NCBI RefSeq assembly: GCF_027622855.1
Contig: NZ_JAPZVR010000018.1
Coordinates: 24,363-86,057, forward strand
Origin: Glycomyces algeriensis
GTDB lineage: Bacteria; Actinomycetota; Actinomycetes; Mycobacteriales; Micromonosporaceae
Reading direction: 5' to 3'
DNA: 61,695 nucleotides
The first letter of the stretch is position 1. Every line of letters starts with the position of its first letter. The translations under genes were made by a program, and so were the position numbers. Below are positions 23,439-32,382 of this stretch, piece by piece. Below the pieces are notes generated by a model. The model was given only the letters and a program-made list of their open reading frames with translations. It ran no database searches and was not told the DNA's origin.

Positions 23439-25661
23439 ATGGCGGAACCCCGAAGCGGTGGGACGACTGAGCACACCACGACCCTGGAGGCGGTGCTCGA
23501 GCGCGTCACCTACGCGAACGAGGAGACCGGGTACACCATCGCCCGCGCCAGTCCGGCGCGCGGCGGCGGCGACCTCGTCTCCGTCGTCGGGCCGCTCCTG
23601 GGCGCCCAGGTAGGCGAGTCGCTGTCGCTCACGGGCCGCTGGTCCAGCCACCCGAAGTACGGCCGCCAGTTCGAGGTCCGGTCCTACCGCACGGTCCTCC
23701 CCGCCACCGTCCAGGGCATCGAGCGGTACTTGGGGTCCGGCCTCATCAAAGGGGTCGGGCCCAAGACCGCCGCGAAGATCACGGCCCACTTCGGCGTGCA
23801 GACCCTCGAGGTCATCGACGCCGACCCCGCCCGCCTCATCGAGGTCCCCGGCCTCGGCCCCAAGCGCACCAAGCTGATCGCGGCGGCCTGGGAGGAGCAG
23901 CGGGCCATCAAGGAGGTCATGGTCTTCCTCCAGTCCGTGGAGGTCTCCACCTCGCTCGCCGTGCGCGTCTACAAGCAGTACGGGGACGCCGCCATCGGGG
24001 TCGTCAAGAACGAGCCGTACCGTCTCGCGAACGAGGTGTGGGGCATCGGGTTCCGCACCGCCGACTCGATCGCCCGCGCCGTCGGCATCCCCCACGACGC
24101 CCCCGAGCGCATCAAAGCGGCCCTCCAGTACACGCTCTCGCAGGCCTCGGACGCCGGCCACTGCTTCCTCCCCGCCCCGAACCTCGTCGCCGACACCGTG
24201 GAGCTCCTCGGCCTCGAACCGGGCCCCGTCGCCAAGGCACTGGATGAGCTCGCCGCCCAAGGCGAGTACGTGATCGCCGACGAGGTGCCCGCGAAGGACT
24301 CCACGGTCCCCGCCCGCTATCTCGCGCCGTTCTTCCACGCCGAACGCGGCCTCGCCGCCGGGCTCACCACGCTGCTGCGCACCGGCGAGGACCGGCTCCC
24401 GGCCTTCGCGGACGTCGACTGGGACAAGGCCTTCGCGTGGCTGGGACGGCGCTCCGACGCCGAGCTCGCGCCCGAGCAGGCCGAGGCCGTGCGCCTCGCG
24501 CTCACGGAGAACGTGGCGGTCCTGACCGGCGGGCCCGGCTGCGGCAAGAGCTTCACCGTCGCCTCGATCGTGGCCCTCGCGAAGGCCAAGGGCGCCAAGG
24601 TCATGCTCGCCGCCCCCACCGGCCGCGCCGCGAAGCGCCTCGCCGAGCTCACCGGCTTCGAGGCCCGCACCCTCCACCGGATGCTCGAACTGCGGCCCGG
24701 CGGCGACGCCGCCTACGACCGCGAGAACCCCCTCGACGTCGACCTGCTCGTCGTCGACGAGTCGTCCATGCTCGACACGGTCCTCGCGAACAAGCTCGTG
24801 AAGGCCGTCCCGCCCGGCGCGCACCTCCTGCTCGTCGGGGACGTCGACCAGCTCCCCAGCGTCGGCGCCGGCGAAGTCCTCCGCGACCTCCTCGCCGCGC
24901 CCGCGATCCCGCGCGTGCGCCTCACCCGCATCTTCCGCCAGGCCGCCGAGTCGGGCGTGGTCGCCAACGCCCACAAGGTGAACCACGGGGTGCTCCCCGA
25001 ACTCGAGGGTTACCCGGACTTCTTCTGGTTCGTGTGCGACGACAACGAGCAGGTCGCCGACCGCGTGGTCGAGATCGTCGCCCACCGCATCCCGAAGCGG
25101 TTCGGCGTCCACCCGGTGCGCGACGTCCAGGTCCTCACCCCCATGCACCGCGGCGGCCCCGGCGCCGGGAACCTCAACGCCCGCCTCCAGGAGGCGCTCG
25201 CGCCCGCGAAGGAGGGCCTGCCCGAACGCCGCCACGGCGGCCGTGTCTTCCGCTTGGGCGACAAGGTGATCCAGATCCGCAACAACTACACGAAGGGTAA
25301 GGCGGGGGTCTTCAACGGCACCGTGGGGCTCGTCCAGGCCATCGACGCGGCCGCCCAGACCATGACCGTGCGCACCGACGAGGACGAGGAGGTCGACTAC
25401 GAGTTCGCCGAACTCGACGAGCTCGTGCACGCCTACGCCATCACCGTCCACCGCTCGCAGGGCTCGGAGTACCCCGCCGTCGTCATCCCGGTGACCACGA
25501 GCGCCTGGACCATGCTGCAGCGCAACCTGCTCTACACCGCCATCACGCGCGCGAAGCGCCTCGTGGTGCTCGTCGGCTCGAAGCAGGCCCTGGCGGTCGC
25601 CGTGCGCACCAAGGGGACCGGCAAGCGCTACACGGGCCTCACGCACCGCCTGGCGGGCTGA
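23439..25661 (+). CDS. recD2: ATP-dependent 5'-3' DNA helicase RecD2
   Basis: A 740-aa SF1B helicase of RecD2 type, acting without RecBC. The N-terminal region has an OB-like segment and tandem helix-hairpin-helix motifs (GLIKGVGPKTAAKI; VPGLGPKRTKLI). The helicase core has Walker A GGPGCGKSFT (about 365-374), Walker B LLVVDESSMLD, GDVDQLPSVGAGEVL and, near the C-terminus, AITVHRSQGSEYPAVVIP and LLYTAITRAK. Length is normal. The ATG start is leaderless. A role in replication-fork repair is expected from the family. Confidence 0.95.
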   Translation: MAEPRSGGTTEHTTTLEAVLERVTYANEETGYTIARASPARGGGDLVSVVGPLLGAQVGESLSLTGRWSSHPKYGRQFEVRSYRTVLPATVQGIERYLGSGLIKGVGPKTAAKITAHFGVQTLEVIDADPARLIEVPGLGPKRTKLIAAAWEEQRAIKEVMVFLQSVEVSTSLAVRVYKQYGDAAIGVVKNEPYRLANEVWGIGFRTADSIARAVGIPHDAPERIKAALQYTLSQASDAGHCFLPAPNLVADTVELLGLEPGPVAKALDELAAQGEYVIADEVPAKDSTVPARYLAPFFHAERGLAAGLTTLLRTGEDRLPAFADVDWDKAFAWLGRRSDAELAPEQAEAVRLALTENVAVLTGGPGCGKSFTVASIVALAKAKGAKVMLAAPTGRAAKRLAELTGFEARTLHRMLELRPGGDAAYDRENPLDVDLLVVDESSMLDTVLANKLVKAVPPGAHLLLVGDVDQLPSVGAGEVLRDLLAAPAIPRVRLTRIFRQAAESGVVANAHKVNHGVLPELEGYPDFFWFVCDDNEQVADRVVEIVAHRIPKRFGVHPVRDVQVLTPMHRGGPGAGNLNARLQEALAPAKEGLPERRHGGRVFRLGDKVIQIRNNYTKGKAGVFNGTVGLVQAIDAAAQTMTVRTDEDEEVDYEFAELDELVHAYAITVHRSQGSEYPAVVIPVTTSAWTMLQRNLLYTAITRAKRLVVLVGSKQALAVAVRTKGTGKRYTGLTHRLAG

Positions 25662-25662
25662 C

Positions 25663-25806
25663 TCAGTCCTCGTCGGGGCCGGAGGCCTCGCCGGAGGGCT
25701 TCCGGGCCCGGCGGTCCGCGCGCAGCGCGCCGACGATCGCGGCGATCGACCCGCCTATGAGCATGAGGACCAGCGCCACCAGTGCGACGTTCGGATCGCG
25801 GCTCAC
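25663..25806 (-). CDS. Small single-pass membrane protein (47 aa)
   Basis: GTG at 25806 begins a 47-aa frame: a short Ser/Arg/Asp N-terminus, one hydrophobic helix (VALVALVLMLIGGSIAAIVG) and a basic then acidic tail (RADRRARKPSGEASGPDED). It starts 10 nt after the YajQ stop on the same strand, so it is probably co-transcribed, and ends against the convergent recD2 stop. Codon use is typical of the genome. No ribosome binding site is obvious. The function is unknown. Confidence 0.6.
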   Translation of the reverse strand: MSRDPNVALVALVLMLIGGSIAAIVGALRADRRARKPSGEASGPDED

Positions 25807-25816
25807 GGGCGTGGCG

Positions 25817-26308
25817 TCAGCGGTAGTTGGTGAACTGGAGCGCGACCTCGAGGTCCTTGCCCTTGAGCAGGCTGATGACCTCTTGCAGGTCGTCGCGCTT
25901 CTTGCCCGTGACGCGGAGCTTGTCGCCCTGGACCTGGGGCTTGACGCCCTTGGGGCCCTCGTCGCGGATGATCTTGCCGATCTTCTTCGCGTCCTCGGTC
26001 GAGATGCCCTGCTTGAAGGTCACGTCGATCTTGGTCTCCTTGCCCGACTGGCGCGGCTCGTCCGCGTCCAGGGCCTTCAGGGAGATCCCGCGCTTGATCA
26101 GCTTCTCCTTGAGCACCTCGAGGGCCGCCTTCACGCGGTCCTCGGTCTCGGCCGTGATCAGCGCCGCCTCGTCGCCGGAGCGCTCGACGGTCGCGCCGGT
26201 GCCCCGGAAGTCGAACCGGGTGGCCAGCTCGCGCTGGGTCTGGTTGATCGCGTTGTCGAGCTCGGCCAGATCGATCTCGGAGACGATGTCGAACGAGGCG
26301 TCAGCCAT
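25817..26308 (-). CDS. yajQ: YajQ family nucleotide-binding protein
   Basis: A 163-aa YajQ protein of two ferredoxin-like RNA-binding-type domains. It begins [23 protein letters not shown] and contains the family segments [26 protein letters not shown] and [42 protein letters not shown] (the last spanning about residues 98-140). Some homologues bind c-di-GMP; a diguanylate cyclase is encoded about 11 kb away. AAGGAAGGA lies 10 nt before the ATG. Confidence 0.93.
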   Translation of the reverse strand: MADASFDIVSEIDLAELDNAINQTQRELATRFDFRGTGATVERSGDEAALITAETEDRVKAALEVLKEKLIKRGISLKALDADEPRQSGKETKIDVTFKQGISTEDAKKIGKIIRDEGPKGVKPQVQGDKLRVTGKKRDDLQEVISLLKGKDLEVALQFTNYR

Positions 26309-26506
26309 GGCAGTCCGGTCCTTCCTTGCGGTTTCAAGGCTCAGCGTGGGGCGGCGCGAGGGGCGCGACCGCCAAGCTTAGTCCTGTCCCACCGGCCCGG
26401 GCGGGCGCATTGCGGCCCGGCCGCAGTGAACGCCGTCTCAACTGGGGATAACCCGCTTGCGCGCGCCTGCGGAGGAGAGGTTATTCTTGCTCTCGCTACA
26501 AGCCGC

Positions 26507-26591
26507 GGCAGGTTACCCAAGTGGCCAAAGGGAGCTGACTGTAAATCAGCCGTCATCGACTTCGCAGGTTCGAATCCTGCACCTGCCACCA
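26507..26591 (+). tRNA. tRNA-Tyr(GTA)
   Basis: Acceptor stem GGCAGGT/ACCTGCC, discriminator A and encoded CCA (26589-26591). The anticodon stem CTGAC... encloses GTA at 26541-26543; the variable arm is long, as expected for bacterial tyrosine tRNAs. A possible -10, TATTCT, lies at 26482-26487. Confidence 0.97.
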
Positions 26592-26598
26592 GTAGCGG

Positions 26599-26628
26599 AA
26601 GGCCCGCGACCACCAGGTCGCGGGCCTT
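26599..26628. terminator. Terminator after tRNA-Tyr
   Basis: A 13-bp stem (26599-26611/26616-26628) with an ACCA loop, 7 nt after the tRNA; also faces the convergent histidine kinase. Confidence 0.88.
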
Positions 26629-26669
26629 TCTGCTGTGCCCGGATCCTACACCATATATCCTATAGGATT

Positions 26670-27875
26670 TCAGTGCTGGGGCGCGGCTTCGGCGGCCGCG
26701 CGGGGGAGCCAGGCGGCCGTCTCCCAGCCGCCTTCGGGCCGAACCTGGGCCCTGAGCTGGCCCCCGACCGCTTCGACGCGTTCGCCGAGGCCGAGCAGGC
26801 CCATGCCGCCGCCGGAGTCGGAGAGTCTGCCGCGCGCGGCGCGGCCGTCGTCGCGCACTGACACCTCGAGCCCGTTGCCGCTCGCGGCCGCGACCACGAC
26901 GCGCACGCGGGTCGCCCCGCGGGCGTGCTTGCGCACGTTCGTGAGGGCCTCCCGCACGATCCGGTGCGCCGTCGCCGCGATCTCCGGCGCGACCGCGCTG
27001 CCTGCCAGCTCCGGCGAGATGAAGCAGGTCGTGTCGGTGCCCTCGCGGTTGAACCGCTCCACCAGGTCCTCGATCTGCGCGAGGTCCCCGAGCGGGTTGG
27101 TGCCCGCGCCCCCGTCGTCGTTGCGGAGCATCTTCACCATGCGCCGCATCGAGGTGAGCGCGGCGAGCCCGGCCTCCTCGATGTCCGCGAACGCCTTCTT
27201 GGGGTCCGTGTTGGTCACCTGTGCGGCCTGCGCGAGCACCACCATGCCCGTGACGTGGTGCGCGACGAAGTCGTGCATCTCGCGGGCGAGCTCGAGCCGC
27301 TCGGCCTGCCGCACCTCTTCCTGCGTCTCGCGCCGCAGCTTGTCGAGGCTGCGCAGGTATGCGCCGAACCCGATCATCGTCATCATCGCCATGAAGATCA
27401 TGACCGTGCCGCCGACCGCGGTGCCCTCGGTGCCGGCGAACAGCCGGTATCCGATGAGCATGACCGCCGCGCCGTTGGCGAAGGCGACCCACCGGCCGGG
27501 CGGGGCGTCCCAGTGCCGCACCGAGAAGAGCATGAGCAGGCCCAGCGCCAGCAGCTCGGCCGTCCCGACCCCGCGCACGCCCTGGTCGTAGACGACGTCG
27601 AAACCCGTCGCCGCGAGCGACGCGAGTGACGCGGCCGCGATCCACCGTTTCCGCCCGGGCCGGTACCAGACGTATACGCCGATCACGAACAGCGATACGG
27701 CCGCCTGGATCCAGGAGGACCAGTCGACGAACGGCGGCCGCTTCCCTGGCGCGCTCGACGACAGTTCGGCCGCGAGGACCAGCAGCAGGCTCCCGATGAT
27801 GAAGATCTTGAGCAGCAGCATCACGAGCCGGTTGAACCGGCCGTGCAGGGCGCGCGACGCGGACGTGGAGGTCAT
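26670..27875 (-). CDS. Sensor histidine kinase, HisKA_3/NarL-partner type
   Basis: A 401-aa membrane sensor kinase. Five to six transmembrane helices fill residues ~15-185. The dimerisation/phosphorylation helix ERLELAREMHDFVAHHVTGMV carries the phospho-His. The ATPase domain has N-box REALTNVRKHA and G-box GMGLLGLGERVEAVGG. No response regulator lies on either side, so it is an orphan here. It is divergent from a small-protein/ABC/FtsX operon with 113 bp between, an arrangement that suggests sensing of transporter substrates or envelope stress. ATG is 6 nt from TACCGT (leaderless). A 12-bp palindrome ATCCTATAGGAT (26657-26668) follows the stop. Confidence 0.92.
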   Translation of the reverse strand: MTSTSASRALHGRFNRLVMLLLKIFIIGSLLLVLAAELSSSAPGKRPPFVDWSSWIQAAVSLFVIGVYVWYRPGRKRWIAAASLASLAATGFDVVYDQGVRGVGTAELLALGLLMLFSVRHWDAPPGRWVAFANGAAVMLIGYRLFAGTEGTAVGGTVMIFMAMMTMIGFGAYLRSLDKLRRETQEEVRQAERLELAREMHDFVAHHVTGMVVLAQAAQVTNTDPKKAFADIEEAGLAALTSMRRMVKMLRNDDGGAGTNPLGDLAQIEDLVERFNREGTDTTCFISPELAGSAVAPEIAATAHRIVREALTNVRKHARGATRVRVVVAAASGNGLEVSVRDDGRAARGRLSDSGGGMGLLGLGERVEAVGGQLRAQVRPEGGWETAAWLPRAAAEAAPQH

Positions 27876-27881
27876 GCCACG

Positions 27882-27887
27882 ACGGTA
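27882..27887 (-). promoter_or_regulatory. -10 element, leaderless histidine kinase
   Basis: TACCGT on the minus strand, 6 nt before the ATG. Confidence 0.5.
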
Positions 27888-27988
27888 ACCGCCTTTCCGG
27901 GACCCTCGGTCGAACGGCCGACCCGTGCCGCCCGAAACCGGCCCGCGAGCCGAGGCGGCGGACTCCCGTGCCGGGCGAAGCTGGTGCC

Positions 27989-28102
27989 ATGAACGAATTT
28001 CTGGAGATCAGCATGGTCGTGAGCCTGGTGCTCACCCTCGCGTTCCTCATCGCGGGCACGGCGCTTCCCTTCATCTCGACCGAAGAGGAGGCCCGGCGAT
28101 GA
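27989..28102 (+). CDS. 37-aa single-pass membrane protein, coupled to ABC operon
   Basis: MNEFLEISM, a hydrophobic helix (VVSLVLTLAFLIAGTALPF) and an acidic/basic end STEEEARR make a small membrane protein. Its stop overlaps the next gene's start as ATGA (28099-28102), and the ABC gene's GAGGAGG lies inside its last codons, so translation is coupled. The gene order small protein-ATPase-FtsX suggests an accessory subunit or regulator of the transporter. The ribosome binding site is weak. Homologues unknown to me. Confidence 0.65.
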   Translation: MNEFLEISMVVSLVLTLAFLIAGTALPFISTEEEARR

Positions 28103-29379
28103 GGCCCCCGATGCTCACCGCCCGCGCCCTCACCAAGCGCTTCGGCACCGCACCCGCCCTCGACGGCGTGGACTTCACCATCGGCCCCGGCGAGTCCGTG
28201 GCCGTGACCGGGCCCAGCGGCTCCGGCAAGTCGACCCTCCTGCACTGCCTGGCCGGGATCATGCGGCCCGACTCGGGCGAGGTGCGCCTCTTCGACGAGC
28301 GCATCGACACGCTCTCCGAGCGCCAGCGCAGCCACCTGCGTCGCACCCGCTTCGCGTTCCTGTTCCAGTTCGGCCAGCTCCTGCCGGAGCTGCCGGCGGA
28401 CGAGAACGTGGCCCTGCCGCTCATGCTCGGCGGCACGCCGCGCAGGACCGCGCTGGAGCCGGCCCGTGCGGAGCTGCGGCGGCTCGGCCTGGAGGGCAAG
28501 GAGGGCCGGCGTCCCGGCGAGCTGTCCGGCGGCGAGGCCCAGCGGGTCGCGCTCGCCAGGGCGCTCGTGGTCCGCCCGGCGGTGGTGTTCGCGGACGAGC
28601 CGACCGGCGCGCTCGACCGCGCCACCGGCGACCAGGTGATGGGGATCCTGCTCGACACGGTCAGAGAACTCGACGCGGCGCTGGTCGTGGTCACGCACGA
28701 CCCGCGGATCGCCGCGCGCTGCACCCGGACCATCGAGATCCGCGACGGTCGCCTCAGCGGCACGCCGCGGACCGGCGACGGCGAGGGCGAGAGCGCGCAC
28801 GAGCCGGTCGCCGCGGGCCTGCGGGCCGGTTCGGCGCCGCAGGGCGCGAACGCGCTCCCGGTGCGGCACGGCACTCCGGCAGTCGACGGGTTGGATTCGG
28901 CTGGGGCGCAGAGCGACTCGGGTTCGAGCCCGGTCACGTTTGCGGCGGGATCGGTCGCGGCAGGGGCCCAGGGGGCTCGCGGCGGCGACGCGGCCTCTGG
29001 CGGCGGCAGCGCTGTCGGTTCTGCGGTGCCGAATCCGGGGCTCGGTGGTGCCGACGCGGAAACGCAGGCCCGAACGGTCGGCTGCGGTGGCGACGCGTTT
29101 GCCTCTGGCGGCGGCAGTGCCGCCGGTTCGGCGGTGCCGAATGCGGGGCTCGGTGGTGGCGACGCGGTAACGCAGGTCCGAACGGTCGGTCGCGGTGGCG
29201 ACGCGTTCGCGTCCGGCGCGGCCCGGGACGGCGGCGCCTCTGGGGTGCGGAGCAGCGGCGGGTCCGTTCGCGGTCCGGCGAAGGGCTTCGGGTGGATCGC
29301 GGGTGGCGCGTCGTCCGCCGCGCGTCGTCCCGCGGGCCCGGACTTCGGTCCCGAATCGGTCGTCGAGGTGTGGCGATGA
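28099..29379 (+). CDS. ABC transporter ATPase with long repetitive C-terminal extension
   Basis: A 426-aa protein. Residues 1-225 are a normal MacB/LolD-type ATPase: GPSGSGKST, FLFQFGQLLPEL, LSGGEAQRVALARAL, VVFADEPTGALD, VTHDPR. The remaining ~200 residues are Gly/Ala/Ser-rich low complexity with two full copies and a fragment of a ~36-residue unit containing GGGSA-GSAVPN-GLGG-DA-TQ-RTVG. Standard homologues end near residue 230. The frame stays open exactly to the permease start, which it overlaps by ATGA, so coupling is preserved. GAGGAGG lies ~7 nt before the ATG. The partner permease is the next gene. Confidence 0.9.
   Translation: MRPPMLTARALTKRFGTAPALDGVDFTIGPGESVAVTGPSGSGKSTLLHCLAGIMRPDSGEVRLFDERIDTLSERQRSHLRRTRFAFLFQFGQLLPELPADENVALPLMLGGTPRRTALEPARAELRRLGLEGKEGRRPGELSGGEAQRVALARALVVRPAVVFADEPTGALDRATGDQVMGILLDTVRELDAALVVVTHDPRIAARCTRTIEIRDGRLSGTPRTGDGEGESAHEPVAAGLRAGSAPQGANALPVRHGTPAVDGLDSAGAQSDSGSSPVTFAAGSVAAGAQGARGGDAASGGGSAVGSAVPNPGLGGADAETQARTVGCGGDAFASGGGSAAGSAVPNAGLGGGDAVTQVRTVGRGGDAFASGAARDGGASGVRSSGGSVRGPAKGFGWIAGGASSAARRPAGPDFGPESVVEVWR
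28981..29219 (+). repeat. 108-bp tandem repeat in coding sequence
   Basis: Two ~105-108-bp units (28981-29087, 29088-29195) and a 24-bp third start (29196-29219) in the 3' part of the ABC ATPase gene. They are similar at the DNA level, including many third positions, which points to recent duplication. Confidence 0.75.
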
Positions 29380-31343
29380 CCGAGCTCGCCTGGCGGCTCA
29401 CCCGCCTCGGGGGCCGCAGCGCCCTCCTGAGCACGGGCCTGACCGCGCTCGCCGTCGCCGTGGCGACACTGCTGCTCCAGTTCGCGGTGGCCGGGAACTT
29501 CGCGTTCGACGAGCGCGCCGACCGCACTGCTTGGCGCGACCCGGCCGCCGCGTCCGGCAGCGGTGCGGCGATCATCGCCACGGCTTCCGACTACTTCGGC
29601 GGCGACTCGGTCGCCCGTGTGGACCTCGCCGCCTTGAGCGGTGACGCGCCCGTCCCGCCCGGCATGGACGCGTTCCCGGCACCGGGCGAGGTCTGGCTCT
29701 CCCCGGCGGCGGCCGACCTGCTGGAAGGCGTTCCCGCCTCCGACTTCCTCGCCCGCTACGGCGATGCGCGCATCGCCGGTGAACTCGGCGCCGAGGCGCT
29801 CGCGCACCCGAACGAGCTCGTGGCCGTGGTCGGCCGCGACGCCGCCGATCCGGCGATGACCGCCGAGCGGACCAGCGCGGACGGCGTGTCGCCCAGGGGG
29901 GTCGACTCGTTCGCGGTCGGGAACGCCGACACCGTGTACGGGTTCTACATGATCCTCATGGTCCTGGCCGCGATCCTCATGGCCGTGCCCGCCGCGGTGT
30001 TCGGCGCGGCCGCCGCGCGGCTCACCGTGGCCCGCCGTGACGAGCGGCTCGCCACGCTGCGCCTGATCGGGGCTACTCCGGGCCAGGTCATGCGGCTCAC
30101 GTTGATCGAGACGACGCTCGCCGCCGCGGCGGGGGCGATCGCGGGCACGCTCGCGTGGATGGCGGTGACGCCGCTGGTGGCGCTCATCCCGATCGACGGC
30201 GGGCGCTGGTATGTGAGCGACCTGTGGGCCGGGGCGCCGTGGATGCTCGTGGTGGCGCTCGCGGTGCCGGTCCTGGTGGCCGTCTCGGCGCTCATCGGCC
30301 TGCGCGGCGTCGTGATCAGCCCGCTCGGGGTGGCGCGGCGCGTGAAGACCAAGGGCCTCAAGGCGATCCGCCTGGTCGTGTTCGCGGTGCTCGCGGTCGC
30401 GTTCATGGTCGGCACGAACCTCATGGGCGGCGACATGATCGTCGTGGTGGTCCTCATCGGCCTGTTCGCGGGGACGCTCGCGGCGGTGAACCTCGTGGGT
30501 CCCTGGATCGTGCAGAAGCTGGGCCGGATCCTGGCCCGGACGGCGCGGGGCCCGTCGCGGCTGCTGGCGGCCCGGCGGCTCGCGGACGATCCGAAGTCCG
30601 CGTGGCGAGCGGTCGCGGGGGTCGCGATCGCGGGGTTCGTGGCCGGCTCGGTCGCGATGTTCCCGATGCTGCAGACGGACACGAGCGCGCGGGAAACGGA
30701 GTCGGTGGCCGTCCTGGTCCCCGACTCCGAGGCGGACGCCCTCGCCGCCGACCTGTCCGGTCGGCTCGGCGACGCGGCCGAGGTCGCGGTGGTCGAGTCC
30801 AGCGGGTACCTCACGGGCGGTGACGGACAGGTGGTGCTCGAGGCGACCACGTCCGGTTCGCAGCTGGAAGCGGTGCGCAGCACCATGACCGCGGCCCTGC
30901 CAGGAAACCCGCCCGAACGCGAGGTCGATTCGAGCATCATGTCGAACCGGCTCGTCGGCTCCGTCCGCACCGGCGTCACGGTCGTGCTCGCGGTCGTGTT
31001 CCTGACCGCGGCCGTGTCGGCGGCGATCAGCGCCATCGGCTCGGTCCTGGACCGCCGCCAGACCTACCGGCTGCTGCACCTCGCCGGGACGGAGCAGCGC
31101 GTCCTCGACCGGGCCCGCCGCCAGGAGACCCTGCTGCCGCTGGGGATCATCGGCGGCGCGTCGATCCTGACCGGGATGGTCCTGACCTCGCCGGTCATCG
31201 GCGGGATGGGCTTCGACGCGAGCGGCGCGCTGATCCTCGGCGCCACGGTGGCGGTCGGCGTCGCCGCGGTGATCGCGGCCGGGGCCCTGTCGCGGCCGCT
31301 GCTGCGCTCGGTCATGCAGGACGTGAGCCCTCGACCGGATTGA
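29376..31343 (+). CDS. FtsX-like ABC permease
   Basis: A 655-aa membrane protein: N-terminal helix (SALLSTGLTALAVAVATLLLQFAVAG), a ~110-residue extracytoplasmic domain and three helices with the FtsX core (ARLTVARRDERLATLRLIGATPGQV...), then a second set of helices, another extracytoplasmic domain (~430-530) and three final helices with RRQTYRLLHLAGTEQRVLDRARRQE. This duplicated FtsX layout is typical of actinobacterial peptide or antimicrobial exporters. ATG overlaps the ATPase stop. With the ATPase it forms a complete transporter next to an orphan sensor kinase. Confidence 0.92.
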   Translation: MTELAWRLTRLGGRSALLSTGLTALAVAVATLLLQFAVAGNFAFDERADRTAWRDPAAASGSGAAIIATASDYFGGDSVARVDLAALSGDAPVPPGMDAFPAPGEVWLSPAAADLLEGVPASDFLARYGDARIAGELGAEALAHPNELVAVVGRDAADPAMTAERTSADGVSPRGVDSFAVGNADTVYGFYMILMVLAAILMAVPAAVFGAAAARLTVARRDERLATLRLIGATPGQVMRLTLIETTLAAAAGAIAGTLAWMAVTPLVALIPIDGGRWYVSDLWAGAPWMLVVALAVPVLVAVSALIGLRGVVISPLGVARRVKTKGLKAIRLVVFAVLAVAFMVGTNLMGGDMIVVVVLIGLFAGTLAAVNLVGPWIVQKLGRILARTARGPSRLLAARRLADDPKSAWRAVAGVAIAGFVAGSVAMFPMLQTDTSARETESVAVLVPDSEADALAADLSGRLGDAAEVAVVESSGYLTGGDGQVVLEATTSGSQLEAVRSTMTAALPGNPPEREVDSSIMSNRLVGSVRTGVTVVLAVVFLTAAVSAAISAIGSVLDRRQTYRLLHLAGTEQRVLDRARRQETLLPLGIIGGASILTGMVLTSPVIGGMGFDASGALILGATVAVGVAAVIAAGALSRPLLRSVMQDVSPRPD

Positions 31344-31434
31344 TCGAAAAGCTCCGGGGCCGTCACGCTGGGGGTGTGGCGGCCCCGGTCCGTGTCCCAT
31401 CCCACTGGCGGCGCCCGGTTTCCGAATGTGATAG

Positions 31435-31448
31435 TTAGGGAAACCTAA
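31435..31448. promoter_or_regulatory. Iron box (DtxR/IdeR/DmdR-type operator)
   Basis: TTAGGGAAACCTAA has the TTAGG-N4-CCTAA core contained in the 19-bp consensus of DtxR-family iron repressors. It is 78 nt upstream of the siderophore-interacting protein, so iron-repressed expression is expected. Confidence 0.7.
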
Positions 31449-31526
31449 GTTGCTCGCGCTGAGGTTGCCGGCCGGCCCGCAGGCGCCGCCGTTCGAGGGC
31501 GCGAGCCGAGTACCGGAGGAGCCGAC

Positions 31527-32375
31527 ATGGCTGAAGCCAGAGGACGCCGGACCCCCAGGGTCACGACCGCCGAAGTGCTGCGGACCGAGCGGATCACGCC
31601 GCACATGATCCGCGTCGTGCTCGGCGGTGAGGGCCTCGCCGAGTTCGATTGCGGCGAATGCACCGACCACTACCTGAAGCTCCAGTTCCCCGCTCCGGGC
31701 GTGACCTACCCCGAGCCGTTCGACCTGGCCCGCATCCGCGAGGAGCTCCCGCGCGAGCAGTGGCCGGTCACCCGCACCTACACCGTGCGCAAATGGGACA
31801 AAGCGGCCCGTGAGCTCTCGATCGACTTCGTCTACCACGGCGACGAGGGCGTGGCCGGCCCCTGGGCCGCGAACGTCCAGCCCGGTGAGCTCGTGCGATT
31901 CGCCGGCCCCGGCGGCGCCTACGCTCCCGCTCACGACGCCGACTGGCACCTCCTCGCCGGCGACGAGAGCGCCGTCCCGGCCGTCTCGGCGGCCGTCGAG
32001 CGCCTCGCCCCCGGCGCCCGCGCCCACGTCTTCCTCGAAGTCGAAGGCCCCGACGAGGAGCAGCAGTTCAAGTCCGCCGCCGACCTCACCGTGACCTGGC
32101 TCCACCGCGGCGACGCCCGCGTCGGCGAGCGCCTCGTCGAGGCCGTGCGGGCCTTCGAGTTCCCCGCCGGCGACGTGCACGCCTTCGTCCACGGCGAGGC
32201 CGGATTCGTCCGCGACCTGCGCCGCCTCCTCCGCTTCGAGCACGAGGTCCCGAAGGAGCGCCTGTCGGTCTCCGGCTACTGGCGCCTCGGGCACGACGAG
32301 GACGGCTGGCAGTCCAGCAAGTCGGAGTGGCGCAAGGTCGACGACGAGGACGAGGCCAAAGCCGCAGCGAAGTAG
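31527..32375 (+). CDS. Siderophore-interacting protein (FAD-dependent ferric-siderophore reductase)
   Basis: A 282-aa cytosolic SIP-family reductase that releases iron from imported ferric siderophores. The FAD-binding domain has RITPHMIRVVLGG and the RTYTVR motif; the NAD(P)H/C-terminal part has LLAGDESAVPA, VHGEAGFVRDLRRLL and the family signature SGYWRLGHDEDGW. The C-terminal tail is charged. GGAGG lies 6 nt before ATG. An iron box sits upstream. No siderophore transport or synthesis genes are in the window. Confidence 0.94.
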   Translation: MAEARGRRTPRVTTAEVLRTERITPHMIRVVLGGEGLAEFDCGECTDHYLKLQFPAPGVTYPEPFDLARIREELPREQWPVTRTYTVRKWDKAARELSIDFVYHGDEGVAGPWAANVQPGELVRFAGPGGAYAPAHDADWHLLAGDESAVPAVSAAVERLAPGARAHVFLEVEGPDEEQQFKSAADLTVTWLHRGDARVGERLVEAVRAFEFPAGDVHAFVHGEAGFVRDLRRLLRFEHEVPKERLSVSGYWRLGHDEDGWQSSKSEWRKVDDEDEAKAAAK

Positions 32376-32382
32376 GCGAGCA

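Noticed and set aside
28071..32294. Very long minus-strand open frame (over 1,400 codons)
   Set aside because: Antisense shadow of the ABC/FtsX/SIP genes caused by high GC; low-complexity Arg/His/Gly composition.
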